Source: Henriciella barbarensis
GTDB taxonomy: Bacteria; Pseudomonadota; Alphaproteobacteria; Caulobacterales; Hyphomonadaceae
Length of the DNA stretch: 64,000 bases
Assembly: GCF_003576345.1 (NCBI RefSeq)
Contig: NZ_QWGB01000003.1
Span: 1 to 64,000 of the forward strand
Direction: 5' to 3'
Position 1 is the first letter of the stretch, and each line of letters opens with the position of its first letter. Shown here in pieces: positions 52,776 through 63,676 of this stretch. The notes beneath the pieces were generated by a model. That model saw only the letters and a program-made list of their open reading frames with translations. It was not told where the DNA came from and searched no databases. The position numbers and the translations under genes were made by a program.

Positions 52776-53812
52776 TTGCTGACCGATTCTGCTGCAATGT
52801 CCTGACGTCCCACACGGGTCAGCCCCGTGGCAACTTCCTGCATGTAGTTGCTGCGTGCCAGATTCGCGGCGAGACCGACAGCCGTCGCGAAGCCCTCCGC
52901 GTCCGTGCCGCCATGGCTCTTGACGACCACGCCATTGAGGCCGAGCAGTACGCCGCCATTAACGCTGGATGGATTCATCTTGGTGCGCAGGTCCATGAGA
53001 CCGCGTTTCGCAAGTAGCGCGCCGACTTTTGAAAGCGGACTCGATGTGAGTGCCTGACGCACATAGGTCGACACAAGCCGTGCCGTGCCCTCGGCTGTTT
53101 TCAAGGCGACGTTACCGGTGAAACCATCTGTGACGACAACATCGACCTCGCCCATGGAAATGTCGTTGCCTTCCACGAAACCCTTGAATTCGATGCCAAG
53201 ATCGCGCGTTCGGAGTATCTCGCTCGCTAGCTTGACGGCGTCAGGGCCCTTTTCGTCTTCAGCCCCGATGTTGAGCAGACCCACCGTTGGTTTTTCAATG
53301 CCGAAAACCGCGCGGGCATACGATTCGCCCATAACGGCGAACTCAACGAGTTGCTCAGCATCAGCATCAAGGTTAGCGCCGACATCAAGCACGACGGCGC
53401 GCCCTTTGAGCGTTGGCCAGACAGCCGTCATTGCAGGTCTGTGTACCCCCTCCATCTTGCGAAGAGCGAGCATGGACATCGCCATCAGCGCGCCGGTATT
53501 TCCGGCAGAAACGCCCGCGGCTGCGCGTCCATCTTTCACGGCCTCAACCGTGCTCCACATGCTGGTACCTTTTGCCTTGCGCAGTGCAGAGGACGGCTTG
53601 GCGTTCATGCTGACAACTTCGGGCTGGTTGCAGATCTCGCAGATGTCGGTCAGACCGCGTGAGGCAACACCCGCCACGAGTTCGCTCTGACGACCATGGA
53701 GGAGGTAACGCACGCCCGGCGACATCCCGCGGAAAAGCTTGAGTCCGTCCAGCACCACTTCTGGTGCCGAATCGCCGCCCATTGCGTCGATGGAAAGGGT
53801 GAGGTCACTCAT
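52772..53812 (-). CDS. plsX: Phosphate acyltransferase PlsX
   Basis: This 346-residue enzyme makes acyl-phosphate from acyl-ACP for phosphatidic acid synthesis. It begins with [17 protein letters not shown] and has [11 protein letters not shown] and [13 protein letters not shown]. The ATG is at 53812; an upstream in-frame start at 53857 adds only an improbable tail. It is translationally coupled to fabH. Confidence 0.95.
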   Translation of the reverse strand: MSDLTLSIDAMGGDSAPEVVLDGLKLFRGMSPGVRYLLHGRQSELVAGVASRGLTDICEICNQPEVVSMNAKPSSALRKAKGTSMWSTVEAVKDGRAAAGVSAGNTGALMAMSMLALRKMEGVHRPAMTAVWPTLKGRAVVLDVGANLDADAEQLVEFAVMGESYARAVFGIEKPTVGLLNIGAEDEKGPDAVKLASEILRTRDLGIEFKGFVEGNDISMGEVDVVVTDGFTGNVALKTAEGTARLVSTYVRQALTSSPLSKVGALLAKRGLMDLRTKMNPSSVNGGVLLGLNGVVVKSHGGTDAEGFATAVGLAANLARSNYMQEVATGLTRVGRQDIAAESVSK

Positions 53813-53910
53813 TGGATAAAAACAGGTCCAATCTTGAATTGGCCGGACAGTACGCACGCGGCCAGATCAGTGCAACTCACTGAACGCAACTGGCGATGAA
53901 ATCAATAAAG

Positions 53911-54438
53911 CTACCAGTCAAGCTGCCCTGACAGCAGCGAATCGTCAGATTGGGCCTCCAGATCTCGGCGAGCGTCGATGATATCGTCAGCCACGTTTGA
54001 CGTGCCTGTACCGCCTGTAAGTCCATTCCTGTCCAGAATATCGCTGACACTGACATGAGGATCGGACGTCAGGAACGCTTCGTTCACCGCGATCCCCAGA
54101 CCTACAAAACGTTCACCAATCGTCCTTACCTTACGAGCGATGGAGGCGTCCCCGACCCCTGTCTCCCGAAGTCCAGCATCAATGTCATCAAATACCCTGT
54201 CGGTTAGCCGGGAAGAAAGTGCGCGACCGGGCTGAGAGATGGCAGATAGACGCGTGGTCACCAGGCTGGAATAGATTGCAAGCGCTCCAGTTCGCCCGTC
54301 CATCGTGTCAGCGAATCCAAGGTCGCCGAAAATGTCCGGATTGCGTGCCCTTTTCAGAATGGCCGCATAGAGGTTTGAGACGGCCGCCCTGTCCGCCCTT
54401 GCGGTATTGCCTGGAAGAAGTTTGCGGAGCCAATTCAT
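53911..54438 (-). CDS. Ubiquinol-cytochrome c chaperone family protein
   Basis: This 175-residue protein matches the CBP3/UQCC1 family (MNWLRKLLP..., helices with YAAILKRARNPDIFGDLGFADTMDGR) that assists cytochrome b assembly of complex III. It is at the membrane in mitochondria and alphaproteobacteria. It is divergent from bamE with a 70-bp gap. Confidence 0.85.
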   Translation of the reverse strand: MNWLRKLLPGNTARADRAAVSNLYAAILKRARNPDIFGDLGFADTMDGRTGALAIYSSLVTTRLSAISQPGRALSSRLTDRVFDDIDAGLRETGVGDASIARKVRTIGERFVGLGIAVNEAFLTSDPHVSVSDILDRNGLTGGTGTSNVADDIIDARRDLEAQSDDSLLSGQLDW

Positions 54439-54508
54439 ATCTGCGCTCTATAACTTGCCAATCGCCTGTACCGCCATGTAAGCGATTTGGCAGTGAAAGG
54501 AATTGTTC

Positions 54509-54988
54509 ATGGCACATCGGACCATTCTCGCTAGCCTGGCATTGGCCTGCCTTACGGCTGGCTGCATCTCGCCCATGCAGGAATATCACGGCTATGCACC
54601 CGACGAGGTCGCGCCCAATCAAATAACGCCGGGCGTCGACACCCGATCGAGCGTTCTGGCGCAGCTTGGCTCTCCCTCGACGCGTTCCATATTTGACGAC
54701 AATACATGGATGTACATCACGACCATCCAGGAACGCTTTGCGTTCTACCGTCCGGACATCTCTACGCGTACCGTGACCGCCATCCGGTTTAGTGATGAGG
54801 ACGTGGTCGAAGAAGTTCTTGAGTATGATCAGAATGACGGTCGCGTCCTGAACTACGCGTCGCGCGAAACGCCGACCCGTGGCCGTGAGCTTGGGCTTTG
54901 GGAGCAGATCTTCGGCAATGTGGGGCGCTCCGTACTGCCACAGACGAACGAAGCGACACCCGGCAATCCAACGGGACGCCGCAACTAA
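54509..54988 (+). CDS. bamE: Outer membrane assembly lipoprotein BamE (SmpA/OmlA)
   Basis: This 159-residue lipoprotein has a signal peptide ending in LTAGC (acylated Cys19), and then GVDTRSSVLAQLGSPSTRS and WMYITTIQERFAF. It is a component of the BAM complex. The ATG is at 54509 after AAGGA; a TTG at 54503 is possible. A C-terminal extension of about 45 residues is longer than the family minimum. Confidence 0.9.
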   Translation: MAHRTILASLALACLTAGCISPMQEYHGYAPDEVAPNQITPGVDTRSSVLAQLGSPSTRSIFDDNTWMYITTIQERFAFYRPDISTRTVTAIRFSDEDVVEEVLEYDQNDGRVLNYASRETPTRGRELGLWEQIFGNVGRSVLPQTNEATPGNPTGRRN

Positions 54989-55042
54989 AACGGACAGACA
55001 TTTGTCCGGGCTCTTCAAGCCTACAAGTCAGACCATATACGA

Positions 55043-55074
55043 AAAAGCCCCGGCCGCTCAGGACCGGGGCTTTT
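55043..55074. terminator. Rho-independent terminator between bamE and hppA
   Basis: GCCCCGG (55047-55053) and CCGGGGC (55064-55070) pair around a 10-base loop. T-runs flank both sides (AAAAA before, TTTTCTTTT after), so it can end both convergent transcripts. Confidence 0.85.
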
Positions 55075-55096
55075 CTTTTGGAAGTATCAGTCCTGC

Positions 55097-57262
55097 CTAG
55101 TGGGCAAGAACGGCCAGCATCAGAAGCGCGACGATGTTCGTGATCTTGATCATCGGGTTCACGGCGGGGCCTGCGGTGTCCTTGTAAGGGTCACCGACGG
55201 TGTCACCCGTCACGGCAGCCTTGTGAGCTTCGGAGCCCTTACCGCCATGATTTCCGTCTTCGATATACTTCTTGGCGTTGTCCCAGGCGCCGCCACCTGA
55301 CGTCATTGAGATAGCCACGAAAAGACCTGTTACGATCACGCCGAGCAACATGGCACCTACGGCTGCAAGCGCCGCTGAGATGCCACCGATTGGCCAGATG
55401 ACCAGCAGCAGGACGATTGGAGACAGGACTGGCAGCAAGGACGGAACGATCATCTCCTTGATAGCTGCGCGGGTCAGGATGTCGACCGCACGGCTATAAT
55501 CCGGTTTGACTTCGCCTTTCATGATGCCGGGCATTTCGCGGAACTGACGGCGAACCTCTTCGACCACAGACTGGGCGGCCCGGCCAACAGCCATCATCGA
55601 CATACCGCTGAACAGGAATGGCAAGAGACCCCCGAACAGCAGGCCGACCACCACATAAGGGTTGGCAATAGAAAAGTTTACCGAAGTTCCAAGAAGAACG
55701 CTGCCCTCTGCTGCATTGGTCGCAAAGTAACTGAGATCCTCCGAATAGGCGGCGAAAAGAACGAGCGCACCAAGGCCCGCAGACCCGATGGCATAGCCCT
55801 TCGTCACGGCCTTGGTCGTGTTGCCGACAGCGTCGAGCGCATCAGTGGTGTCACGCACTTCGCTTGGAAGGTCAGACATTTCAGCAATGCCACCGGCATT
55901 GTCGGTGACCGGCCCGAAGGCGTCGAGCGCGACGATCATTCCGGCCAGTGCAAGCATCGTCGTTGTTGCGATCGCAATACCGTAGAGGCCAGCGAGGTTA
56001 AATGTCAGGATGATGCCCGCAATGATGACGATCGCCGGAAGTGCAGTCGCCTCGAGCGAAACAGCCAAACCCTGGATCACGTTGGTACCATGGCCAGACT
56101 CTGATGACTTCGCCACCGAACGCACCGGACGGTAGGCCGTGCCGGTATAGTATTCAGTGATGACGACGATCAGCGCCGTTACGACCAGGCCAGCGACGCC
56201 GCAGAAGAAGATGTCGAGACCTGTAACCGTGGCGGCTTCACCGCCTTCGCCGGAAAGTAGACGAAGCGCTGCGCCAGCACCCTCAAGCTCACCAAAGCCA
56301 TTCGGCAGGCCGTAATTGATCGCAATGGCAAGACCAATAAGCGAGAACAGGCCGGTAGCGATCAGGCCCTTATAAAGAGCGCCCATGATGTTGGTGGAGC
56401 CCTTCCCGAGCTTCACGAACCAGGTGCCCGCAATCGATGCCACGATACAGACCGCACAGATTGCCAGAGGCAACAGCATGATCGAACCAAGATAACCGAG
56501 GCCACTGAAGTAGATCGCGCCGAGGACCATCGTCGCCACGATTGTAACAGCAAAGGTTTCGAACAGGTCTGCGGCCATGCCGGCACAGTCACCGACATTG
56601 TCGCCGACATTGTCAGCAATCGTTGCTGCGTTGCGCGGGTCATCCTCAGGAATCCCGGCTTCGACCTTGCCAACCATATCACCGCCGACGTCAGCGCCTT
56701 TGGTGAAGATGCCGCCGCCCAGGCGTGCAAAGATCGAGATGAGAGACGCACCAAAGCCCAAGGCGACGAGACCATCGATGACGGCACGGTCGCTATCAGC
56801 GTAGCCGACGACCCCGGTTAGCAGGCCATAATAACCTACAACCCCCAGCAGAGCGAGACCGACGACGAGAAGCCCCGTTACCGCTCCAGATTTGAACGCC
56901 ATATCGAGGCCGCCCTGCAGGCTCTTGCTCGCGGCCTGCGTGGTGCGGACGTTTGCCTGGACCGACACTTTCATTCCTATGAAGCCGGCGGCGCCCGAAA
57001 GGACGGCACCGATGATGAAGCCGACAGGGACTTCCCAACTTCTGAAGGCAATGAAAAGAACGACTATTACCCCGACACCGACCATGGCGATCGTGGTATA
57101 CTGGCGCTTCAGATAGGCGTTCGCGCCTTCCTGGATTGCGCCTGCAATTTCCTTCATTCTCTCTGTGCCAGCATCGGCGCTCATAATCGAGCGCGACTGT
57201 AGCCAGCCATACAGCACTGCGGCGAAGCCCGCCGCCAGTGCGATCCAGTACCATAGGGTCAT
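55097..57262 (-). CDS. hppA: Proton-pumping membrane pyrophosphatase, K+-independent type
   Basis: This 721-residue membrane pump hydrolyses pyrophosphate and moves H+ across the inner membrane. About 15-16 membrane helices are expected. The catalytic motifs are [21 protein letters not shown] and [20 protein letters not shown]. The segment [16 protein letters not shown] carries Lys and Thr where K+-dependent relatives have Ala and Gly, the known mark of the K+-independent class. Start ATG 57262. Confidence 0.95.
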   Translation of the reverse strand: MTLWYWIALAAGFAAVLYGWLQSRSIMSADAGTERMKEIAGAIQEGANAYLKRQYTTIAMVGVGVIVVLFIAFRSWEVPVGFIIGAVLSGAAGFIGMKVSVQANVRTTQAASKSLQGGLDMAFKSGAVTGLLVVGLALLGVVGYYGLLTGVVGYADSDRAVIDGLVALGFGASLISIFARLGGGIFTKGADVGGDMVGKVEAGIPEDDPRNAATIADNVGDNVGDCAGMAADLFETFAVTIVATMVLGAIYFSGLGYLGSIMLLPLAICAVCIVASIAGTWFVKLGKGSTNIMGALYKGLIATGLFSLIGLAIAINYGLPNGFGELEGAGAALRLLSGEGGEAATVTGLDIFFCGVAGLVVTALIVVITEYYTGTAYRPVRSVAKSSESGHGTNVIQGLAVSLEATALPAIVIIAGIILTFNLAGLYGIAIATTTMLALAGMIVALDAFGPVTDNAGGIAEMSDLPSEVRDTTDALDAVGNTTKAVTKGYAIGSAGLGALVLFAAYSEDLSYFATNAAEGSVLLGTSVNFSIANPYVVVGLLFGGLLPFLFSGMSMMAVGRAAQSVVEEVRRQFREMPGIMKGEVKPDYSRAVDILTRAAIKEMIVPSLLPVLSPIVLLLVIWPIGGISAALAAVGAMLLGVIVTGLFVAISMTSGGGAWDNAKKYIEDGNHGGKGSEAHKAAVTGDTVGDPYKDTAGPAVNPMIKITNIVALLMLAVLAH

Positions 57263-57397
57263 TAGTGCCCTTCCTCCCTTTTGTGGCTGAGCTGTATTCG
57301 AAGTGAATCAGCTCTGCTCGTTGTGTGGATTCAGGACTGCCAAACCGTGGGGCGATTAGCAAGAAACTTCGATTGGGTAGGATTGGCGCCTGGCTCG

Positions 57398-58327
57398 CTA
57401 GTGGCGGTAGCCAGTGAGCGCCGGCAACGACACGTCCTCACCGTTGAAGCTCAGTTTGACGCCGTCGCCCTGTCCTACTGTTCCGATGAAGGAGATACGG
57501 ATACCCAGTGTTGCAGCCGTCGCGAGAAGACGGTGCTCATCCTCCGCGGCGGCGGTGAAGAGCGTCTGGTAGTCATCGCCTGCTGTTGCGAGCGTTAGAG
57601 CCCCCTCAGCGTCGTGAACCTGTTCTGCGAAGGGGACTTTGCTTAAGTCCAACTGGATACTGACGCCGCTTTCCCCAGCGATGTGGCCGCTATCAGAGAT
57701 GAGACCGTCCGACACATCGATCGAGGCGGTCGCAAATGCGGCAATCAAGTCAGCGATAGCTGCGGGTGGGAGCTCAGGGATGCGATAATGATCGGTGTGA
57801 TCGCTTTCTTCGCCTCTAAGCGCATCACTGAGGCCAAGTCCGCCACGGCCAATAACGCCGGTTACGTACACGGTATCCCCAACGATGGCCCCGCTTCTCT
57901 GGACGACGCTTTCAGTCAAACATGCGCCTGTGAGTGTAAGACTGAGAGTGAGCGGTCCAGGTGTTCTAACGGTATCGCCGCCAATCAGAGCGATATTCCA
58001 ATCATCAAGGTCGGTTCTTAGCCCTTCGCAAAGCGACGCGAAGTCAGATTCTGTGAAGCTCGTTGGCATCGCAATAGACAGCAGCGCATCGCGAGGCACA
58101 CCGCCTTTGCAGAGGACGTCAGAGATATTCACTCGCAGAAGCTTTTGAGCCACCGACGAAAGCGGGTCGGTGTTAAGGAAGTGGACGCCTTCAACCAGCG
58201 TATCGAGCGTCGCGATGAGGGGCGAACCTGCAGAGCGCAGGACGCCCACATCGTTTTTCAGGCGGTCTGCGCCCGGCGATTTGGCGAGGGGACGCAGATA
58301 GCGATCGATCCATTCGAACTCGTTCAT
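57398..58327 (-). CDS. thiL: Thiamine-monophosphate kinase
   Basis: This 309-residue enzyme makes thiamine diphosphate. AIR-synthase-type motifs are visible: FEWIDRYLRPL, LKNDVGVL, TLDTLVEGVHF, ALIGGDTVRTPG and SIDVSDGLISD. ATG 58327 gives the normal N-terminus, 7 bp after the nusB stop on the same strand; a start at 58363 would overlap nusB. Confidence 0.93.
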   Translation of the reverse strand: MNEFEWIDRYLRPLAKSPGADRLKNDVGVLRSAGSPLIATLDTLVEGVHFLNTDPLSSVAQKLLRVNISDVLCKGGVPRDALLSIAMPTSFTESDFASLCEGLRTDLDDWNIALIGGDTVRTPGPLTLSLTLTGACLTESVVQRSGAIVGDTVYVTGVIGRGGLGLSDALRGEESDHTDHYRIPELPPAAIADLIAAFATASIDVSDGLISDSGHIAGESGVSIQLDLSKVPFAEQVHDAEGALTLATAGDDYQTLFTAAAEDEHRLLATAATLGIRISFIGTVGQGDGVKLSFNGEDVSLPALTGYRH

Positions 58328-58334
58328 CCAGGCC

Positions 58335-58811
58335 CTACTCTCCGGGGCGAATATCCTTGCCAATATTATCGAGCACCGCGTTCACGAAATTTGCTTCCGT
58401 CTTTTCGAAGAAGTCGTGGGCGAGCGAGACATATTCATCGATAATGACGGGCCGGGTAAGCTCCGGATGAGCAATGAATTCGGCGGTCGCCGCGCGCAGG
58501 ATGGCACGAGTGGTGGAATCAAGGCGCGAAAGCTTCCAGCCCTTGCTGAGGCGTTTCAGGATGGCCTTGTCGATTTCAGCCTGATGTTCAACAGTTGCGC
58601 GCAGAACTTCCTTGAAGAGATCCGGGTCCGCCTCTTCAACAGGTTCCTCGTCAGGGCCGAAGCCGAGCCTGTCTTCCATGAATTCACGGATGACCGCGCG
58701 AGCGCCCCGCCCGGTTTGCTCCATCTGGTAGAGTGCCTGAACGGCAGCAAGGCGTGCCCCTGCCCTGCGGGCACGGATCACTTCAAACGGGAGTTTCTGG
58801 GCTTCGCTCAT
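58335..58811 (-). CDS. nusB: Transcription antitermination factor NusB
   Basis: This 158-residue all-helical protein ([51 protein letters not shown]) acts in rRNA antitermination with NusE. It overlaps ribH by 4 bp and thiL follows closely. The order ribH-nusB-thiL is typical of this group. Confidence 0.95.
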   Translation of the reverse strand: MSEAQKLPFEVIRARRAGARLAAVQALYQMEQTGRGARAVIREFMEDRLGFGPDEEPVEEADPDLFKEVLRATVEHQAEIDKAILKRLSKGWKLSRLDSTTRAILRAATAEFIAHPELTRPVIIDEYVSLAHDFFEKTEANFVNAVLDNIGKDIRPGE

Positions 58812-59236
58812 CCCACGAACTTCTTGCGGAGTTTCAGCATTTCCAGACAGGCGACAGCTGCGTCGCGGCCCTTATTCTTGCGCTTTCGATCAGCGCGCGC
58901 CAGCGCCTGTTCTTCATTCTCGACGGTGAGAATGCCGTAACCGATTGCGAGACGACGTTCGACAGCAAGCGCCATCAGGCCACGAGCGCTTTCACCACAA
59001 ACATAGTCATAATGGCTCGTTTCACCGCGGATTACACAACCAAGAGCGATAAAGCCGTCATAGCGACCGCTATCAGCGGCCATGGCGATTATGCCAGGCA
59101 CTTCGAATGCGCCGGGCACCTTGATCGTTTCAAGTGTAACGTCTTCGTCTGCGAGGGCTTCAGCAACGCCTGCTTCAAGCTCTAGGGAAATATGTTCATA
59201 GTAGCGCGAGGTCGCGATCAGGATGCGGTGGGCCAT
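58808..59236 (-). CDS. ribH: 6,7-dimethyl-8-ribityllumazine synthase
   Basis: This 142-residue enzyme makes lumazine, the riboflavin synthase substrate, from the two pathway branches. [32 protein letters not shown] and [12 protein letters not shown] are the family core. It is slightly short at the N-terminus. The start overlaps the ribBA stop (TGATG). Confidence 0.95.
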   Translation of the reverse strand: MAHRILIATSRYYEHISLELEAGVAEALADEDVTLETIKVPGAFEVPGIIAMAADSGRYDGFIALGCVIRGETSHYDYVCGESARGLMALAVERRLAIGYGILTVENEEQALARADRKRKNKGRDAAVACLEMLKLRKKFVG

Positions 59237-60363
59237 CAGCTGTTTCCATCATTGAGGGTTCGCCAGCCTTCGATCTGCATGCCATAGCCTTCGAGGCCTG
59301 CCACGCGCGTCGGCTTGGTATCAGAAAGGAAGATCATCTTGCGGACACCAAGTTCGCGCAGGATCTGTGCGCCGACGCCATATTCGCGAAGCGGCATATG
59401 CCCATCGTCGCCTTCGGACGTCTTGAGACCAAGGCGCTCGGCAATTGAGTTGGGGCGCATTGTATTCACGAAGATGACAACGCCCGGCTCTTCGGCATTC
59501 GCGATGATCTTCATGGCGCGTTCAACGAGGTTGGCGCGCGGTCCCTTCTGACCGAGTATGTCAGAGAGGACGTCGGTTCGATGGACGCGAACCAGGACTG
59601 TTTCATCTGGCGTGATCTTGCCGTGCACAACAGCGATGTGTTCGCAATTGTCGAGCGTATTGCGGAAAACGACCGTCTTGAAGCCGTCGCCATATTCGCT
59701 ATCGAGCGGGGCTTCGACGCGGCGCTCCAGATACCGGTCATTCTTGCGGCGCCAGGCGATGAGGTCGGCAATCGTGCCGATCTTTAGGCCGTGAAGCTGC
59801 GCGAAAGAAACGAGCTCAGGAAGCCGGGCCATCGTCCCGTCATCATTCATGATTTCGCAAATGACGCCGGCTGGATAGAGCCCTGCCATCCGCGAAATAT
59901 CGACGGCCGCTTCGGTATGACCGGCACGTACAAGCGTTCCGCCGTCACGGGCGACGAGCGGAAAGACGTGGCCTGGCGACACGATATCGTGGTGATCTTT
60001 CGTGGGATCGATCGCAACGGCGACGGTCTTTGCACGATCAGCCGCTGAAATGCCCGTCGTCACGCCATCCTTGGCTTCGATCGACACAGTGAATGCGGTT
60101 TGCATGCTTTCGCGATTGTCACGGGCCATCATGTCGAGATTCAGCGTGCGGGCACGCTCCCTCGTCATGGAAAGGCAGATGAGGCCGCGGCCATACTTCG
60201 CCATGAAGTTTACTGCTTCCGGCGTTGCAAAGCTTGCCGGGACGACGAGGTCGCCTTCGTTCTCGCGATCCTCCGCATCGACCAGAATGAACATGCGCCC
60301 GTTGCGTGCATCCTCAATGATTTCATCGATGGATGAGATTGCGTAATGGAGATCGCCGCTCAT
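59236..60363 (-). CDS. ribB: Bifunctional RibBA-type protein with degenerate GTP cyclohydrolase II half
   Basis: This 375-residue protein has an intact N-terminal dihydroxybutanone-phosphate synthase (RibB): [14 protein letters not shown] near residue 28 and AGHTEAAVD near 150. The C-terminal half (about 210-375) is GCHII-like ([26 protein letters not shown]). However, where GCHII has its three zinc cysteines after VRVH, this protein reads [20 protein letters not shown], without any cysteine. That half is therefore probably inactive as a cyclohydrolase, a variant known in proteobacteria as RibBX. It overlaps ribE by 4 bp. Confidence 0.92.
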   Translation of the reverse strand: MSGDLHYAISSIDEIIEDARNGRMFILVDAEDRENEGDLVVPASFATPEAVNFMAKYGRGLICLSMTRERARTLNLDMMARDNRESMQTAFTVSIEAKDGVTTGISAADRAKTVAVAIDPTKDHHDIVSPGHVFPLVARDGGTLVRAGHTEAAVDISRMAGLYPAGVICEIMNDDGTMARLPELVSFAQLHGLKIGTIADLIAWRRKNDRYLERRVEAPLDSEYGDGFKTVVFRNTLDNCEHIAVVHGKITPDETVLVRVHRTDVLSDILGQKGPRANLVERAMKIIANAEEPGVVIFVNTMRPNSIAERLGLKTSEGDDGHMPLREYGVGAQILRELGVRKMIFLSDTKPTRVAGLEGYGMQIEGWRTLNDGNS

Positions 60364-60989
60364 GTTGTGCCCTTGGTCTCCGGTGCGTCGGCACCGATCA
60401 TCCGGGCGACGTACCGCGCGAGCATGTCGACCTCAAGATTTACTTTGCTGCCCGGCTGTAATGCGCCGAGCGTCGTAACCTGCCAGGTGTGAGGAATGAT
60501 CGCGACATCGAAGTCGCCGTCGTCGTGCGCCTTGGCAACGGTTAGGGATACGCCGCTTACAGTGACCGAGCCCTTTGTAGCGAAGTATCGAGCGATTTCA
60601 GAAGGCGGGCGGATCCTGACCCGAAAGCTCTCGCCTTCGGCTTCAATAGAGACGATTTCGCCGAGACCATCGACATGTCCATAAACGAGATGGCCGCCAA
60701 GTTCGTCGCCAAGCTTGAGCGAAAGTTCCAGATTGACGTTAGAGCCAGTTGAAAGCTCGCCCAAAGTGGTGAGTGACAAAGTCTCAGGGACTGCCTCAAC
60801 TTCGAACCAGCTGCCCTGCCCTTCTGCGCCAAAGTCCACAACCGTAAGACACACGCCCTCATGCATGATTGACGCGCCCATGGTGATGCTATCGGCGGCA
60901 TAGCGAGAGACGACGCGCAGCCTGCGTAGGCCATTTTGGTCGTCGACGTTCTTAACTTGGCCGATGTCGGTGACGAGCCCAGTAAACAT
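60360..60989 (-). CDS. ribE: Riboflavin synthase alpha chain
   Basis: This 209-residue protein has two lumazine-binding repeats, MFTGLVTDIGQV... with HEGVCLTV, and HLVYGHVDGLGEI... with GVSLTVAKA. It converts two lumazines to riboflavin. ATG 60989. It is separated from ribD by about 90 bp. Confidence 0.95.
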   Translation of the reverse strand: MFTGLVTDIGQVKNVDDQNGLRRLRVVSRYAADSITMGASIMHEGVCLTVVDFGAEGQGSWFEVEAVPETLSLTTLGELSTGSNVNLELSLKLGDELGGHLVYGHVDGLGEIVSIEAEGESFRVRIRPPSEIARYFATKGSVTVSGVSLTVAKAHDDGDFDVAIIPHTWQVTTLGALQPGSKVNLEVDMLARYVARMIGADAPETKGTT

Positions 60990-61082
60990 GGCAATTCCTC
61001 TTCCTCAACCGGCATATAGGCGTGTGATGGAGACGTACCAATCACTTTCCTCGGGTCAATCTGACGCGCGGGCGCGGTGCGT

Positions 61083-61739
61083 CTAAGCTGGCGTCCAGAT
61101 TTCTAGACAGTCGGCGTCAAAGGATTCACGCGACTGCAACTCCCACCGGCGAGCCTGATCCATCTGTTCGTGCCCCAGCGCATTGACCGCCGGGATGCCA
61201 TCACCACCGATCAGGATCGGTGCACGAAACCAGGCCAACACATCGACGAGCCCCGCGGACAGGAAGCTGGCCGCAAGCGTGCCGCCGCCTTCGAGAAAGA
61301 TTCGCTGAAAACCTTCAGCTTCGCAGCGACGCAATAGCTGTTCGAGGTCAAGTCGCTCGGTTACCGTCCCAACAGGCCAGGTCTCAGCGCCTGTATTCGC
61401 GAAGCGATCGCTCTCTGCATCGTCGGCGTGTGCAAGGATGACGCGGCCGAGCCCGGCAGACTCCACGAGCCGTGAGTGGGCCGGTGTGCGCAGGCGGCTG
61501 TCGGCAACAATCCGGGCGGGCTGTTTTGCCGGCGCGGGAACAGTGCGCGCCGTTAGCAAGGGGTCGTCGGCGAGCACGGTGCCGACGCCAACGAGCACCG
61601 CATCGTGGCGCGCCCTCATTTCATGAACGCGCGCACGTGATTTACTGTTTGTGATCCACTGACTGAGGCCGTTCGACAGCGCAATACGGCCATCAAGCGA
61701 AGTTGCGAGCTTCAGTGTGACAGAAACGTTGCTGCTCAC
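61083..61739 (-). CDS. RibD reductase domain only
   Basis: This 218-residue protein is the C-terminal reductase of Rib[16 protein letters not shown], the NADPH-binding [15 protein letters not shown] and [20 protein letters not shown]. The usual N-terminal deaminase, with its zinc HAE and PCxxxGRTPPC motifs, is absent. The nrdR gene overlaps its start by 4 bp, so no room remains for that domain. The pathway must get deaminase from elsewhere. It is downstream of nrdR and upstream of ribE. Confidence 0.88.
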   Translation of the reverse strand: MSSNVSVTLKLATSLDGRIALSNGLSQWITNSKSRARVHEMRARHDAVLVGVGTVLADDPLLTARTVPAPAKQPARIVADSRLRTPAHSRLVESAGLGRVILAHADDAESDRFANTGAETWPVGTVTERLDLEQLLRRCEAEGFQRIFLEGGGTLAASFLSAGLVDVLAWFRAPILIGGDGIPAVNALGHEQMDQARRWELQSRESFDADCLEIWTPA

Positions 61740-62206
61740 TCGTCTGAACCAGATTCGTCCAGCGAAGAGGAATCGATGAATTTCGCAAAATCGGTTGGGT
61801 CGCGAAAATCCTTATAGACGCTCGCATAGCGAACATAGCCGACAGGATCCACGGTTTTCAGAGCGTCCATCACTAGCTCGCCGATATCTTCCGATCGGAC
61901 CTCGGTTTCGCCGCTGCTCTCGAGCTTGCGAACGATGCCCGAGACGAGCTGCTCTACACTCTCATCGCCTACGGCACGCTTGCGCAGTGCGATGGTAACC
62001 GATTTGGCGACCTTCTCGCGATCGAACAATGCGCGCTTGCCATCGCGTTTGACAACGATGATTTCTCGAAGCTGAACACGCTCAAATGTTGTGAAACGAC
62101 CGCCGCAGACCTCGCACGCACGGCGTCGGCGGACTGCCGTATTGTCCTCAGCCGGACGCGAGTCCTTCACGGCGGTGTTCTCAGCGGTGCAGAACGGACA
62201 CTTCAC
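61736..62206 (-). CDS. nrdR: Transcriptional repressor NrdR
   Basis: This 156-residue repressor of ribonucleotide reductase genes has a zinc ribbon ([31 protein letters not shown]) and an ATP-cone domain ([19 protein letters not shown]). The start is GTG 62206, which makes the C in MKCPFC residue 3. It follows glyA by 7 bp and is overlapped by ribD. Confidence 0.95.
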   Translation of the reverse strand: MKCPFCTAENTAVKDSRPAEDNTAVRRRRACEVCGGRFTTFERVQLREIIVVKRDGKRALFDREKVAKSVTIALRKRAVGDESVEQLVSGIVRKLESSGETEVRSEDIGELVMDALKTVDPVGYVRYASVYKDFRDPTDFAKFIDSSSLDESGSDE

Positions 62207-62213
62207 CTTCTGT

Positions 62214-63518
62214 CTATCCCAGCGTGTGATAGATCGGGAAGCGTGCGGTCAGCGCTTTCACGTCCTCGGCGATGCGGGCTTCAGCCGCAGCCGAGTCGCC
62301 GCTGGCCACAGCATCTACGATTTCGCCGATCCATTCGCCGATCTGACGGAATTCAGCCTCGCCGAAGCCCCGTGTCGTGCCAGCGGGCGAGCCAACGCGG
62401 ATGCCGCTGGTGATGGCCGGTTTTTCAGGGTCAAACGGAACGCCGTTCTTGTTACAGGTGATATAGGCTCGGCCAAGGGCCGCCTCGGCATCCTTGCCGG
62501 TAACCTTCTTCGGCCGAAGGTCGATCAGCGCAACGTGCGTATCGGTACCATCGGAGACGAGGTCCAGACCGGACGCCTTTGCCGCGTCTGACATGGCGCG
62601 TGCATTCTTTACAACCTGCGCGGCATAAGCACGGAAATCGTCGGTGAGCGCTTCACCGAACGCTACGGCTTTCGCGGCGATTACATGCATGAGGGGACCG
62701 CCCTGGATACCCGGGAAGACAGCCGAGTTTACCTTCTTGGAGATGGTTTCGTCATTGGTCAGGACCATGCCGCCGCGCGGGCCGCGAAGCGTCTTGTGTG
62801 TCGTTGTAGTTGCGACGTGACAATAATCGAGTGGGTTCGGATGTGCGCCGCCGGCCACCAGGCCCGCAAAGTGCGCCATATCGACCAGAAACCACGCGCC
62901 GACCTCGTCAGCGATTTCGCGGAATTTGGCGAAATCGATCTGGCGTGGATAGGCAGAGCCACCAGCGATGATCAGCTTTGGCTGGTGTTCCCTGGCCAGC
63001 GAACGGACCTCATCAAAGTCGATGAGGTGTGTGTCCTCACGAACGCCATATTGCACGGCATTAAACCATTTGCCCGACTGGTTAGGCTTTGCGCCGTGCG
63101 TGAGGTGGCCACCAGCATCGAGACTCATGCCAAGAATGGTGTCACCCGGCTTGATAAGAGCTTGGAAGACGGCCTGATTGGCCTGGCTACCAGAGTTTGG
63201 TTGGACGTTTGCATAAGTGCAGTTGAAGAGCTTCGTTGCGCGTTCGATCGCGAGGTTTTCGGCAAGGTCAACGAATTGGCAGCCGCCATAATAGCGCTTA
63301 CCCGGATAGCCTTCTGCGTACTTGTTGGTGAGAACCGAGCCTTGCGCGTCAAGGACGGCCTTCGAAACGATATTCTCCGAAGCAATCAGTTCGATTTCAT
63401 GCTGCTGGCGATCAAGTTCCTTGGCGATCGCATCAGCGAGTTCCTTGTCGGTATCAGTCACACCGGCCGAGAAGAAATGCGTGCGGTCAAAGCTTGCCGA
63501 AGAAGACGTGTCGGGCAT
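62214..63518 (-). CDS. glyA: Serine hydroxymethyltransferase
   Basis: This 434-residue PLP enzyme interconverts serine and glycine with tetrahydrofolate. The PLP lysine is in [45 protein letters not shown] and [12 protein letters not shown] are visible in parts. ATG 63518 follows GAGGA; an ATG-like start at 63617 gives an unlikely tail. It precedes nrdR closely. Glycine made here feeds the ALAS reaction next door. Confidence 0.96.
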   Translation of the reverse strand: MPDTSSSASFDRTHFFSAGVTDTDKELADAIAKELDRQQHEIELIASENIVSKAVLDAQGSVLTNKYAEGYPGKRYYGGCQFVDLAENLAIERATKLFNCTYANVQPNSGSQANQAVFQALIKPGDTILGMSLDAGGHLTHGAKPNQSGKWFNAVQYGVREDTHLIDFDEVRSLAREHQPKLIIAGGSAYPRQIDFAKFREIADEVGAWFLVDMAHFAGLVAGGAHPNPLDYCHVATTTTHKTLRGPRGGMVLTNDETISKKVNSAVFPGIQGGPLMHVIAAKAVAFGEALTDDFRAYAAQVVKNARAMSDAAKASGLDLVSDGTDTHVALIDLRPKKVTGKDAEAALGRAYITCNKNGVPFDPEKPAITSGIRVGSPAGTTRGFGEAEFRQIGEWIGEIVDAVASGDSAAAEARIAEDVKALTARFPIYHTLG

Positions 63519-63676
63519 GGTCAATTCCTCATCTTGAGTTTCGAACTGTCTAAGAGGCCTCACGTCCCGGAGCAAGACAGGAGCGTGTGCGACGAATGCA
63601 CCAATGCCCGCGACCACCCATGCTGGATGCGCGCTTGCAATTGGCCATCATTTGGCTTGTTGATGGCGACTTGTAA

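Noticed and set aside
58848-62214. FMN riboswitch in the riboflavin cluster
   Set aside because: No RFN-like conserved segments are seen in front of nrdR, ribD or ribE.
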